DNA from: GCA-2733415 sp964635575
GTDB lineage: Bacteria > Bacteroidota > Bacteroidia > Flavobacteriales > Flavobacteriaceae
Direction of reading: 5' to 3'
Assembly (NCBI GenBank): GCA_964635575.1
Contig: CAZWNY010000010.1
Location: forward strand, 1 to 39,052
Length of the DNA: 39,052 nt
Position numbers and translations under genes: made by a program. Within the stretch, counting starts at the first letter, position 1. The number at the start of each line of letters is the position of its first letter. Below are positions 31,749-39,052 of this stretch, piece by piece. The notes under the pieces were generated by a model. The model was given only the letters and a program-made list of their open reading frames with translations. It was not told the origin of the DNA and ran no database searches.

Positions 31749-32129
31749 ATGAAATACGCTTACCTATTATTTATTTTTACACTACTTACATCTTGTTATC
31801 AAGTAGAACGTAATTGTGCCGATTTTAAAGATGGTACTTTTGAATATACATACCAAGTAAATGAAAAAACCATAACCTCTAAATTTACACGTAAAGGCAA
31901 TTTGGAAATTGATTACAATGGCAAACACGTAGATTCTATTAATGTACGTTGGATAAACGATTGCGAATATATTTTAAGCACCATTAACCCTAAAACATTA
32001 TCGCAAAAAAAAGCGATACATATTAAAATATTAACAACTACAAAAAACACCTATAATTTTGAGTCTAAAATAATAAATGACCCTCAAAAACGAATCAGCA
32101 CAGGAACTGTAACTAAAACTAATTTATGA
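31749..32129 (+). CDS. Small conserved lipoprotein
   Basis: A 126-aa lipoprotein: signal MKYAYLLFIFTLLTSC with a clear lipobox (LLTSC), then YQVERNCADFKDGTFEYTYQ and RWINDCEYIL. The family is conserved in Flavobacteriia and, I believe, often mislabelled DNA topoisomerase IV; nothing in the sequence supports that. The two later cysteines may form a disulfide. Starting further upstream (from 31650) would bury the signal peptide, so ATG 31749 is chosen. Its stop overlaps terC as ATGA. Function unknown. Confidence 0.78.
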   Translation: MKYAYLLFIFTLLTSCYQVERNCADFKDGTFEYTYQVNEKTITSKFTRKGNLEIDYNGKHVDSINVRWINDCEYILSTINPKTLSQKKAIHIKILTTTKNTYNFESKIINDPQKRISTGTVTKTNL

Positions 32130-32923
32130 TTGAATTTTTAACAAGTCCAGATGCGTTAGTAGCGCTTCTTACCTTAACATTTTTAGAAATTATATTAGGT
32201 GTCGATAATATAATTTTTATATCAATCGCATCTAGTAAACTACCCGAAAACCAACAAAAAAAAGCAACAAATATCGGGCTGTTTTTAGCAATGATTATGA
32301 GAATTATATTGCTCTTTGGCATTTCTTCTTTAATAGCCTTAAAAGCTCCCTTTTGGAATATTAATTTACCTTGGATACAAGGAGGAATTTCTGGTCAATC
32401 GGTAATATTATTTGCAGGAGGTTTATTTTTAATATACAAAAGCACAAATGAAATACGTGAAAAAGTAGAAGAACCAGAACATGACAAAGACGAAATAATT
32501 ACACATCGAAAATCTACCATATCCAAAGCTATTGTGCAAATTATGCTCATAAATATTGTGTTTAGTTTCGATTCCATTTTAACTGCTATTGGCATGACAA
32601 ACGGTTTAAGCGACAACCCAGATAATGCATTGGTTATCATGATTATTGCAGTTGTTATCTCTGTCGTTATAATGATGATTTTTGCGCACCCTATTGGGAA
32701 GTTTGTAAATAAAAACCCCTCAGTACAAATACTAGGTTTATCTTTTTTGATACTAATTGGCTTTATGTTAATAGCAGAAGCAGCACATTTAGCACATTTA
32801 AGTGTCTTTGATAATGAAGTTGGCGTTATTCCTAAAGGATACTTATATTTTACCATTACCTTTTCTATGTGTATTGAGTTTTTAAATATGAAGTTAAAAA
32901 AAATGAAATTAAAAAAATATTAA
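32126..32923 (+). CDS. TerC-family membrane protein
   Basis: A 265-aa inner-membrane protein of the TerC/YkoY family with about seven membrane helices. Signatures are LEIILGVDNIIFISI near residue 18 and LINIVFSFDSILTAIGM near residue 138, where the acidic residues in the membrane are the likely ion-binding sites. TerC relatives export metal ions such as Mn2+ or support membrane protein metalation; which ion applies here is unknown. It overlaps the lipoprotein gene by 4 nt (ATGA). No other ter genes are present. Confidence 0.88.
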   Translation: MIEFLTSPDALVALLTLTFLEIILGVDNIIFISIASSKLPENQQKKATNIGLFLAMIMRIILLFGISSLIALKAPFWNINLPWIQGGISGQSVILFAGGLFLIYKSTNEIREKVEEPEHDKDEIITHRKSTISKAIVQIMLINIVFSFDSILTAIGMTNGLSDNPDNALVIMIIAVVISVVIMMIFAHPIGKFVNKNPSVQILGLSFLILIGFMLIAEAAHLAHLSVFDNEVGVIPKGYLYFTITFSMCIEFLNMKLKKMKLKKY

Positions 32924-32967
32924 ATTTACAAAACCATTTTATCTAACAACTATTTTGTTTGTAAATT
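32923..32967. repeat. Inverted repeat between terC and carboxylase gene
   Basis: AATTTACAAA (32923-32932) and TTTGTAAATT (32958-32967) are perfectly complementary with a 25-base centre, 22 bases before the carboxylase ATG. No U-tract; candidate operator or leader hairpin. Confidence 0.5.
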
Positions 32968-32988
32968 AACCCCTAAAAATAAACACAT

Positions 32989-34617
32989 ATGGATATCAAC
33001 TTCAACAAAAACGAAGATTACAATAAATTATTACTTTCAGATTTACGTAGAAAATTTAAAAAAGTAGCGTTAGGTGGTGGTCAAAAAAAAATAGATAAAC
33101 ATCACGAAAAAGGAAAAATGACCGCTCGTGAACGTATTGACTATTTATTAGACAACAAAAAACCAAGCATAGAAATCGCCGCATTTGCAGGAGATGGAAT
33201 GTATGAAGAACACGGCGGATGCCCATCAGGAGGAGTTGTTATTAAAATAGGCTACGTAAGCAATAAACAATGTATTGTGGTAGCCAATGATGCTACAGTA
33301 AAAGCAGGCGCTTGGTTTCCTATAACAGGAAAAAAAAATTTAAGAGCACAAGAAATATCAATCGAAAACCGATTACCAATTATCTATTTAGTAGATTCTG
33401 CAGGAGTTTACTTACCTATGCAAGATGAAATTTTTCCTGACAAAGAACACTTTGGACGTATTTTTAGAAACAACGCCATAATGAGTAGCATGGGAATTAC
33501 ACAAATAGCTGCTGTAATGGGAAGTTGCGTTGCAGGTGGCGCATATTTACCAATTATGAGTGATGAGGCATTAATTGTAGATAAAACAGGAAGTATCTTT
33601 TTAGCAGGAAGCTACTTAGTAAAAGCCGCTATAGGAGAAACTATTGACAATGAAACTTTAGGAGGAGCAACCACACATTGCGAAATATCTGGAGTAACCG
33701 ACTATAAAGCAAAAGATGACAAAGATGCTTTAGACACCATTAAACGCACCATAAGCAAAATTGGAGATTTTGACAAAGCTGGATACAATAGAGAAAAACC
33801 CAAACATCCAAAAGAAAACCCGAAAGATATTTACGGAATATTACCTAAATCTCGATCAGATCAATACGATATGAAAGAAATTATTAAACGTTTGGTTGAT
33901 AATTCCGAATTTGACGAATATAAAGCTATGTACGGGCAAAGTATAATTACATGCTATGCACGTATTGATGGTTGGGCAGTTGGTATTGTTGCCAACCAAC
34001 GTAAAGTAGTAAAAAACAAAAAAGGTGAAATGCAATTTGGAGGCGTTATTTATAGTGATAGTGCCGATAAAGCAACTCGTTTTATAGCCAATTGTAATCA
34101 AAAAAAAATACCATTAGTCTTTTTACAAGACGTAACTGGATTTATGGTAGGTAGCAAAAGCGAACACGGCGGCATTATCAAAGATGGCGCAAAAATGGTA
34201 AACGCAGTAAGTAATAGTGTCGTCCCTAAATTTACTATTATTATTGGAAACTCTTACGGAGCAGGCAATTATGCAATGTGCGGTAAAGCATATGATCCGC
34301 GTTTAATTGTATCGTGGCCAAGTGCTAATTTAGCAGTAATGAGTGGCACTGCAGCTGCAAAAGTATTATTGCAAATAGAAACGGCCTCTTTGAAAAAAAG
34401 AGGAGAAAAAATTACACCCGAAAAAGAAGAAGAACTATTTAATAAAATTAAAGAACGTTATGACAAACAAATATCTCCTTATTATGCAGCGTCACGTATA
34501 TGGACAGACGGAATTATAGATCCGCTAGACACTAGAAAATGGGTTTCATTAGGTATTGAAGCTGCTAACCACTCGCCTATTAAAAAAGCATTTAATTTAG
34601 GAATTATACAGGTATAA
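32989..34617 (+). CDS. Acyl-CoA carboxylase beta (carboxyltransferase) subunit
   Basis: A 542-aa carboxyltransferase that moves CO2 from biotin to an acyl-CoA. N-terminal signatures are KMTARERIDYLLD and VVANDATVKAGAW; the first oxyanion block is GSCVAGGAYLP and the second NSYGAGNYAMCGKAYDPR. FLQDVTGFMVGSKSEHGGI and KDGAKMVNAV resemble methylcrotonyl-CoA carboxylase beta more than propionyl-CoA carboxylase, but the substrate is not certain. The biotin carboxylase/carrier (alpha) subunit is not in the window, so the partner is encoded elsewhere. Confidence 0.88.
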   Translation: MDINFNKNEDYNKLLLSDLRRKFKKVALGGGQKKIDKHHEKGKMTARERIDYLLDNKKPSIEIAAFAGDGMYEEHGGCPSGGVVIKIGYVSNKQCIVVANDATVKAGAWFPITGKKNLRAQEISIENRLPIIYLVDSAGVYLPMQDEIFPDKEHFGRIFRNNAIMSSMGITQIAAVMGSCVAGGAYLPIMSDEALIVDKTGSIFLAGSYLVKAAIGETIDNETLGGATTHCEISGVTDYKAKDDKDALDTIKRTISKIGDFDKAGYNREKPKHPKENPKDIYGILPKSRSDQYDMKEIIKRLVDNSEFDEYKAMYGQSIITCYARIDGWAVGIVANQRKVVKNKKGEMQFGGVIYSDSADKATRFIANCNQKKIPLVFLQDVTGFMVGSKSEHGGIIKDGAKMVNAVSNSVVPKFTIIIGNSYGAGNYAMCGKAYDPRLIVSWPSANLAVMSGTAAAKVLLQIETASLKKRGEKITPEKEEELFNKIKERYDKQISPYYAASRIWTDGIIDPLDTRKWVSLGIEAANHSPIKKAFNLGIIQV

Positions 34618-34703
34618 TTTAAAACTGCACAGCATTTTAAATGAAAAAAAAACAGTACCTTTACCCTTTGCAGAAAACTATTTAACACTTAAAAAACAAA
34701 AAA

Positions 34704-35342
34704 ATGTCAGGAATTTTAAATTTATTAAACAGCGATTTAGGAAAAACATTAATTAGCGGAATTGCTGGTCAAACAGGGCAATCTTCAAGTAAAGCATCAT
34801 CATTATTAACCATGGCGTTACCTATTTTAATGGGAGCTATGAAAAAAAATACAGCAACTCCAGAAGGTGCAGCAGGATTAATGGGTGCATTAAAAAAACA
34901 CGATGGATCTATTTTAAACGACCTTGGTGGCTTATTTAACAATGGAGTTGATGAAAACGTAATGAAAGACGGCGCAGGAATTTTAGGACACGTATTAGGC
35001 GGGTCTCAAGAAAACGTAGCTAATGCATTATCACAAAAATCAGGAATTGATATGGCATCTGTAATGAAAGTCCTAACCGTAGCAGCACCAATTGTAATGG
35101 GAGTTTTAGGAAAAGAAAACAAACAACAAAATGCATCTAACCAAAACGGAATTGGTGATTTACTAGGTGGCTTAATAGGTGGCGGAGCTAATGCTAACAA
35201 ACAACAAAGCATGATTGAAAAACTATTAGACGGAAACGGTGATGGTAGTATTTTAGACGATGTTGCAGGAATGGTAATTGGTGGCGGCAGTAAAAAAAGT
35301 GGACTTGCTGGTTTATTAGGCGGATTATTTGGGAAAAAGTAG
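34704..35342 (+). CDS. DUF937 (YidB-like) protein
   Basis: A 212-aa Ala/Gly/Leu-rich protein without a signal peptide. The N-terminus LLNSDLGKTLISGIAGQTGQ and the following MALPILMGAMKKN mark DUF937. A second similar unit starts at MASVMKVLTVAAPIVMGVLG. The C-terminal half alternates Gly-rich blocks (LLGGLIGGG..) with DGNGDGSILDDVAGM, an Asp/Gly loop resembling a calcium- or linker-type motif. Function unknown. A strong terminator follows 28 bases after the stop, so it is probably a single-gene unit. Confidence 0.85.
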   Translation: MSGILNLLNSDLGKTLISGIAGQTGQSSSKASSLLTMALPILMGAMKKNTATPEGAAGLMGALKKHDGSILNDLGGLFNNGVDENVMKDGAGILGHVLGGSQENVANALSQKSGIDMASVMKVLTVAAPIVMGVLGKENKQQNASNQNGIGDLLGGLIGGGANANKQQSMIEKLLDGNGDGSILDDVAGMVIGGGSKKSGLAGLLGGLFGKK

Positions 35343-35370
35343 TAATATCTTTAAATTAAAAAATAAATAA

Positions 35371-35399
35371 AAACGAACTCAAATGAGTTCGTTTTTTTT
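35371..35399 (+). terminator. Strong intrinsic terminator after DUF937 gene
   Basis: AAACGAACTC (35371-35380), loop AAAT, GAGTTCGTTT (35385-35394): a perfect 10-bp stem followed by a T-run to 35399. Confidence 0.92.
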
Positions 35400-35421
35400 A
35401 TGCAAATACTTTTATATTCTG

Positions 35422-35429
35422 TACTTTTG
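35422..35429 (+). promoter_or_regulatory. Candidate -7 box for DUF6787 gene
   Basis: TACTTTTG is an exact TAnnTTTG match lying between the terminator and the GTG at 35442. No -33 TTG is visible, and the implied leader is only a few bases. Confidence 0.4.
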
Positions 35430-35441
35430 AAAAAAAAAAAC

Positions 35442-35945
35442 GTGTACGAATTTAAAAAAAAATGGGAAATCACTAAAAATTGGCAATTAATATTCCCTTT
35501 ATTAGGTATTTTAGCCGTACTGCTATCTGGTTATTTAATAGCTACATTAATATTAACTAAATCAAATATTAATAATGTTGCATTATTATCCTTTTTAAGC
35601 TTTTTTATTGCCTACCTATTATTAAACCTAACCTTAAAAATTTTTATAAAACTAGAAAAACGCTGGAAAATTAATTACCGCTGGGAAATTATAGCTATTT
35701 TTTTAGTGTTTTCGATAACAGGATCAGTATCTGCTCGGGTTTCTATACCAATATCTGAGTACTTAGGCTTCCAACAAATTGAATACAAAACACTCCTTTG
35801 GATACTTCGTTTAATACTTATTTACCCCATTTATATCCTTTTATTAATCGCTTTTGGTTGGTTGTTTGGACAATTTAATTTCTTTTGGGAGTTCAAAAAA
35901 AAGATGTTAAAACGTATTGGGTTTAAGCGGTTTTTTAAAAATTAG
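35442..35945 (+). CDS. DUF6787-family membrane protein
   Basis: A membrane protein of 167 aa from the GTG at 35442. It seems to hold two related halves: EFKKKWEITKNWQLIFPLLG and LEKRWKINYRWEIIAIFLVF each open a basic 'KxWxI..NW' segment followed by a hydrophobic helix. The second continues ITGSVSARVSIPISEYLG and ends with LIAFGWLFGQFNFFWEFKKK, the DUF6787 signature. Four or five helices; function unknown. The longer frame from ATG 35400 begins at the last base of the preceding terminator's T-run and before a -7 box, so GTG 35442 is preferred, with moderate certainty. Confidence 0.7.
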   Translation: MYEFKKKWEITKNWQLIFPLLGILAVLLSGYLIATLILTKSNINNVALLSFLSFFIAYLLLNLTLKIFIKLEKRWKINYRWEIIAIFLVFSITGSVSARVSIPISEYLGFQQIEYKTLLWILRLILIYPIYILLLIAFGWLFGQFNFFWEFKKKMLKRIGFKRFFKN

Positions 35946-36097
35946 TAACTGATGACTTTTGGTTATCATTAACTAAAAAAGCATTACTGATAGTTTCCTT
36001 TACATTCAAACTTTAACGATAAAAAACTGTTAATAACTATCTTTAAAATTTTGAAAACAAAATTCTAATTTTAAAATTCATTTTTTATATTTGTAGT

Positions 36098-37801
36098 ATG
36101 GAGCACTTTGTAGTATCAGCACTAAAATACCGACCTCAAACATTTAAAGATGTTGTAGGGCAACAAACAATTACCAATACACTACAAAACGCAATTACCA
36201 ATAACCACTTAGCACAAGCACTTTTATTTTGTGGACCTCGTGGAGTTGGAAAAACCTCATGCGCACGTATTTTAGCAAAACAAATTAATCAACAAGATCA
36301 TCATGATGAAAATGAAGATTTTGCATTTAATATTTTTGAGCTAGACGCCGCATCTAACAACTCGGTAGATGATATTAGAAATTTAATAGAACAAGTTCGC
36401 ATACCTCCACAAGTAGGAAACTATAAAGTATATATTATAGATGAAGTACACATGCTATCTTCAGCAGCCTTTAATGCATTTTTAAAAACACTAGAAGAAC
36501 CGCCAAAACACGCAATTTTTATTTTAGCAACTACCGAGAAACATAAAATAATTCCTACCATACTATCTCGATGTCAAATATTTGATTTTAAAAGAATTAC
36601 AGTAAAAGATGCCGCTAATTATTTAGCATATATTGCAAAAGAACAAGGTGTTAAAGCAGAAGATGACGCCTTACATATAATTGCTCAAAAAGCAGATGGA
36701 GCAATGCGAGATGCATTATCTATATTTGATAGAGTCGTTAGTTTTTCAGGTAAAAATCTTACCCGTAAAGCAGTTACCGAAAATTTAAACATTTTAGATT
36801 ACGACACCTATTTTAAAACAACCGATTTAATACATCATAATAAAATACCCGAATTATTACTATTATTTAATGACTGTTTAGCAAAAGGTTTTGACGGAAA
36901 TCATTTTATTTCTGGATTAGCATCTCATTTTAGAGACTTATTAGTTTGTAAAAACCCTGAAACCCTAAGTTTATTAGAAGTTGGAGAAAAAGCAAAAGAG
37001 CAATACGCTATACAAAGTCAACTTACATCAATAGCTTTTTTAATTCAAGGAATAGAAAAAGCAAACGGTTGCGACTTAAAATATAAAACTAGCAAAAACC
37101 AACGTCTTTTAGTAGAACTTACCTTAATGCAACTAGCATCCATCACTTTTGATGGAGAAAAAAAAAAGCATAAAAACTACATAATACCTGCTACTTTTTT
37201 TATTAGCACCAACACTCCTACTAAAACAGAAACCGCATCAAAAAAAATTACAGAAATCCCTAAAAAACAAACTCTTACCCCAATACTGACAAGTGTTCCA
37301 AAAGAAATTGTAATTCCAAAAATGAACGTTGATCAAAACAGAAAGGCATCAGCATTATCATTAAATAGTATCCATAAAAATAAAGAACACTTATCAGCAA
37401 AACAAGCAAAAGAAGTTATACCTGTTAATTTACCAACTGAAAATTTTAAGAACGAAGATTTAATTAAAATTTGGAAAAACTACACCAATCAAGTTCGTGA
37501 AGAAGGAAAACAAATATTAGCCTCTATTTTAGAAATTGATGAACCTAAAATAAAAAACACAACCATTCATTTAATATTCCCAAACACAAGCATGAAACTT
37601 CAATTAGAACATGCTCAAAAAGAATTACTTACCGAACTGCGAAAAAAATTAAACAACTACGACATTACTATTCAAATAGAAATAAACGAATCTACAGAAA
37701 AAAAATATATTTTTACAGACGAAGAATTTTTTAATAAATTAAAAAAAGAAAATTCGTCTTTAGGTTTATTACAACAAGAATTTCAATTAAATTTAATGTA
37801 A
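36098..37801 (+). CDS. dnaX: DNA polymerase III subunit gamma/tau
   Basis: A 567-aa clamp-loader ATPase. AAA+ motifs: FCGPRGVGKTSCARI (Walker A, about residue 47), YIIDEVHMLS (Walker B), LATTEKHK (sensor 1) and ILSRCQIFDF (arginine finger). The collar domain III ends near residue 350 at LLVELTLMQLASI. The usual four-Cys zinc module after Walker A is replaced by a short acidic loop (NQQDHHDENEDFAF). Residues 360-567 are a tau-like tail. The start MEHFVVSALKYRPQTF is the flavobacterial norm; TATATTTG at 36086-36093 is so close that the mRNA may be almost leaderless. It heads a dnaX-miaE-rdgB operon. Confidence 0.93.
   Translation: MEHFVVSALKYRPQTFKDVVGQQTITNTLQNAITNNHLAQALLFCGPRGVGKTSCARILAKQINQQDHHDENEDFAFNIFELDAASNNSVDDIRNLIEQVRIPPQVGNYKVYIIDEVHMLSSAAFNAFLKTLEEPPKHAIFILATTEKHKIIPTILSRCQIFDFKRITVKDAANYLAYIAKEQGVKAEDDALHIIAQKADGAMRDALSIFDRVVSFSGKNLTRKAVTENLNILDYDTYFKTTDLIHHNKIPELLLLFNDCLAKGFDGNHFISGLASHFRDLLVCKNPETLSLLEVGEKAKEQYAIQSQLTSIAFLIQGIEKANGCDLKYKTSKNQRLLVELTLMQLASITFDGEKKKHKNYIIPATFFISTNTPTKTETASKKITEIPKKQTLTPILTSVPKEIVIPKMNVDQNRKASALSLNSIHKNKEHLSAKQAKEVIPVNLPTENFKNEDLIKIWKNYTNQVREEGKQILASILEIDEPKIKNTTIHLIFPNTSMKLQLEHAQKELLTELRKKLNNYDITIQIEINESTEKKYIFTDEEFFNKLKKENSSLGLLQQEFQLNLM
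37158..37173 (+). promoter_or_regulatory. Putative slippage/frameshift site in dnaX
   Basis: Ten A's (37158-37167) then G make codons GAA AAA AAA AAG (residues 354-357), holding the heptamer A_AAA_AAG in the frame used by E. coli dnaX. In the -1 frame GCA then TAA (37171-37173) follow at once, giving a product of about 358 aa. In the +1 frame TAA also comes within a few codons. The site lies a few residues after the end of collar domain III. Confidence 0.6.
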
Positions 37802-37805
37802 CATT

Positions 37806-38390
37806 ATGCTCGGACTAAAATTACCAACCGACCCAAGATGGGTAAACATTGTAGAAAAAAACATATCAGAAATATTAACCGACCATGCCTTTTGCGAACA
37901 AAAAGCAACCAGCACCGCCATTTCATTAATAGTGAGCTTTCCTGAATACACAGAGCTTGTACAAGAAATGACGAACTTAGTAAAAGAAGAAATGAGCCAT
38001 TTTAAAATGGTACACGACCTAATTATAGCACGTGGCGAAACTCTTGGGCGTGACCGAAAAGATAAATATGTAAATCAATTGTTAAAATTTTTTCCAAAAG
38101 GTGGCAGTAGAAACACACAACTAGTACATCGTTTACTATATGCTGCACTAATAGAAGCTCGTAGCTGTGAACGCTTTAGATTACTGTCAGAAGAACTAAC
38201 CGATAAAAATTTAGCTACCTTTTATAAAAATTTAATGATTTCCGAAGCAAACCATTACACCATGTTTTTAAAATTTGCCCGTCAATATGGAGAAGACATA
38301 ACCATTGTAAATAAAAAATGGGATGATTTATTAGTATATGAAGCCGAAATTATGAGCAATTTAGGTGTCGAAGAAACAGTACACGGTTAA
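37806..38390 (+). CDS. miaE: tRNA-(ms2io6A37)-hydroxylase
   Basis: MiaE is a di-iron monooxygenase that hydroxylates the isopentenyl group of ms2i6A at tRNA position 37. At 194 aa the four-helix ferritin-like fold supplies the iron ligands: Glu in DHAFCEQKA, Glu-x2-His in KEEMSHFKM, Glu in LIEARSCERF, and Glu-x2-His in ISEANHYTMF. It starts 4 bases after dnaX and precedes rdgB by 49 bases. The tRNA substrate and the methylthio step (MiaA, MiaB) are expected elsewhere in the genome. Confidence 0.93.
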   Translation: MLGLKLPTDPRWVNIVEKNISEILTDHAFCEQKATSTAISLIVSFPEYTELVQEMTNLVKEEMSHFKMVHDLIIARGETLGRDRKDKYVNQLLKFFPKGGSRNTQLVHRLLYAALIEARSCERFRLLSEELTDKNLATFYKNLMISEANHYTMFLKFARQYGEDITIVNKKWDDLLVYEAEIMSNLGVEETVHG

Positions 38391-38439
38391 TAAAACCTTA
38401 AAAAAAGTTCTTTTTTTTTTAATCATTAAAATAACCACC

Positions 38440-39012
38440 ATGCAACTAGTTTTCGCTACTAATAATAAAAATAAATTAGAAGAAGTACAAAAAATAATTT
38501 CTACTATTAAAATCAAAACACTTTCAGCCATAAATTGTACTGAAAACATACCAGAAACAACACCAACCATAAAAGGAAACGCCATACAAAAAGCCGACTA
38601 TGTAACTCAAAACTATAACGTAAACTGCTTTGCAGACGATACAGGATTGGAAATTGAAGCGCTACAAGGGGAACCAGGTGTACACAGCGCACACTATGCA
38701 GGAAACGATAGAGATTCCGATGCAAATATGAATTTAATTTTACAAAAACTAAAACACTTTAGCAATAAAAAAGCATGCTTCATAACCGTAATTGCACTCA
38801 ACTTAAACGGAAAACAATATACCTTTAAAGGCATTTGTAATGGAACTATTATTGAAGAAAAACGAGGAAAAAAAGGTTTTGGTTATGACCCTATTTTTGT
38901 ACCAGATGGTTTTACCACTACTTTTGCCGAAATGACACAAGTAGAAAAAGCAAGTATCAGTCATAGAGGTAAAGCAGTACGTTTATTAGTTGATTTTTTA
39001 AATAACTTGTAA
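38440..39012 (+). CDS. rdgB: XTP/dITP diphosphatase (RdgB/HAM1)
   Basis: RdgB removes noncanonical purine triphosphates (dITP, XTP, dXTP) from the nucleotide pool, so they are not built into DNA. This 190-aa protein has the start LVFATNNKNKLEEVQKI (substrate-binding SxNxxK-like), FADDTGLEIEALQGEPGVHSA read as the catalytic DDTGLEV-like block plus GxPGVxSA, GFGYDPIFVPDG, and the SHRGKAV end. ATG 38440 is chosen; a longer frame from 38365 would overlap miaE and add a non-conserved lysine-rich leader. Pairing with dnaX in one transcript links replication with pool cleansing. Confidence 0.93.
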   Translation: MQLVFATNNKNKLEEVQKIISTIKIKTLSAINCTENIPETTPTIKGNAIQKADYVTQNYNVNCFADDTGLEIEALQGEPGVHSAHYAGNDRDSDANMNLILQKLKHFSNKKACFITVIALNLNGKQYTFKGICNGTIIEEKRGKKGFGYDPIFVPDGFTTTFAEMTQVEKASISHRGKAVRLLVDFLNNL

Positions 39013-39052
39013 CCAATTCCACTCTAAACATATAATGCCAAACTAAAAAATC

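Noticed and set aside
32395..32856. 153-codon minus-strand open frame opposite terC
   Set aside because: Complement of a membrane protein gene; the terC motifs are unmistakable and the antisense product has no recognisable features.
32126..32923. TerC as part of a tellurite/phage-resistance ter cluster
   Set aside because: No terD, terZ or other ter genes are nearby; isolated TerC homologues are common core membrane proteins.

Overview
The window is chromosomal DNA of a low-GC member of the Bacteroidota, almost certainly a Flavobacteriaceae-type organism. Start codons are preceded by A-rich tracts rather than Shine-Dalgarno sites. Many promoters fit the Bacteroidota -7 box TAnnTTTG with a -33 TTG. 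The families are typical of this group: Mpl/RadC/polysaccharide-deacetylase/YjjG cluster, U32-ferredoxin pair, DUF937, DUF6787, DUF2807, and a solo PabA/TrpG. Nearly everything is core housekeeping. No phage, transposon, CRISPR array, tRNA or rRNA gene was recognised.

Layout. 1-4351 (minus): a cut secreted-protein gene, then yjjG, a deacetylase-like gene, radC and mpl (tightly packed or overlapping). 4584-6464 (plus): pabA/trpG-like glutaminase and a DEAD-box RNA helicase. 6553-9218 (minus): HMG-CoA-lyase-like gene, and a pyrD-LysE exporter pair joined stop-to-start. 9344-10570 pepT, with a strong two-way terminator facing nth. nth and bcp diverge across an 18-bp perfect inverted repeat. 12082-13566: U32 family (TrhP/YegQ-like) plus a ferredoxin. 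13892-17692: lpxK diverging from nif3, a coiled-coil gene and rluF. 18061-19810: oxyR, a 64-aa conserved protein and a DUF4442 protein. 20244-23109: a padR-pspC-DUF2807 lipoprotein operon. 23231-26824 (minus): LOG-family gene and an M1-peptidase-like/outer-membrane barrel protein. 27307-29128: pssA-aroB. 29190-29695: a decayed Lrp/AsnC regulator. 29732-31582: an M14 carboxypeptidase and an XRE regulator, divergent, with a set of TACAnnTGTA palindromes between them. 31749-35945: lipoprotein, TerC, carboxyltransferase, DUF937 and DUF6787. 36098-39012: dnaX-miaE-rdgB.

The most interesting signals are not a new gene cluster. (1) Ten consecutive A residues in dnaX, at the end of the clamp-loader collar domain, contain an in-frame A_AAA_AAG heptamer. 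Stop codons follow at once in both other frames, which suggests a gamma-like short product. (2) Four TACAnnTGTA palindromes lie in the M14/XRE divergent promoter region. (3) A peptidase-M1-like ectodomain without HEXXH is fused to an outer-membrane barrel. (4) Nth, the 'zinc-ribbon' coiled-coil protein and DnaX all lack their families' metal-binding cysteines. (5) A clear Lrp pseudogene is present.

All calls are from reading the sequence and knowledge of the families. No database search was run. Start sites were moved where an upstream start overlapped a promoter or terminator, or where family N-termini demanded it.
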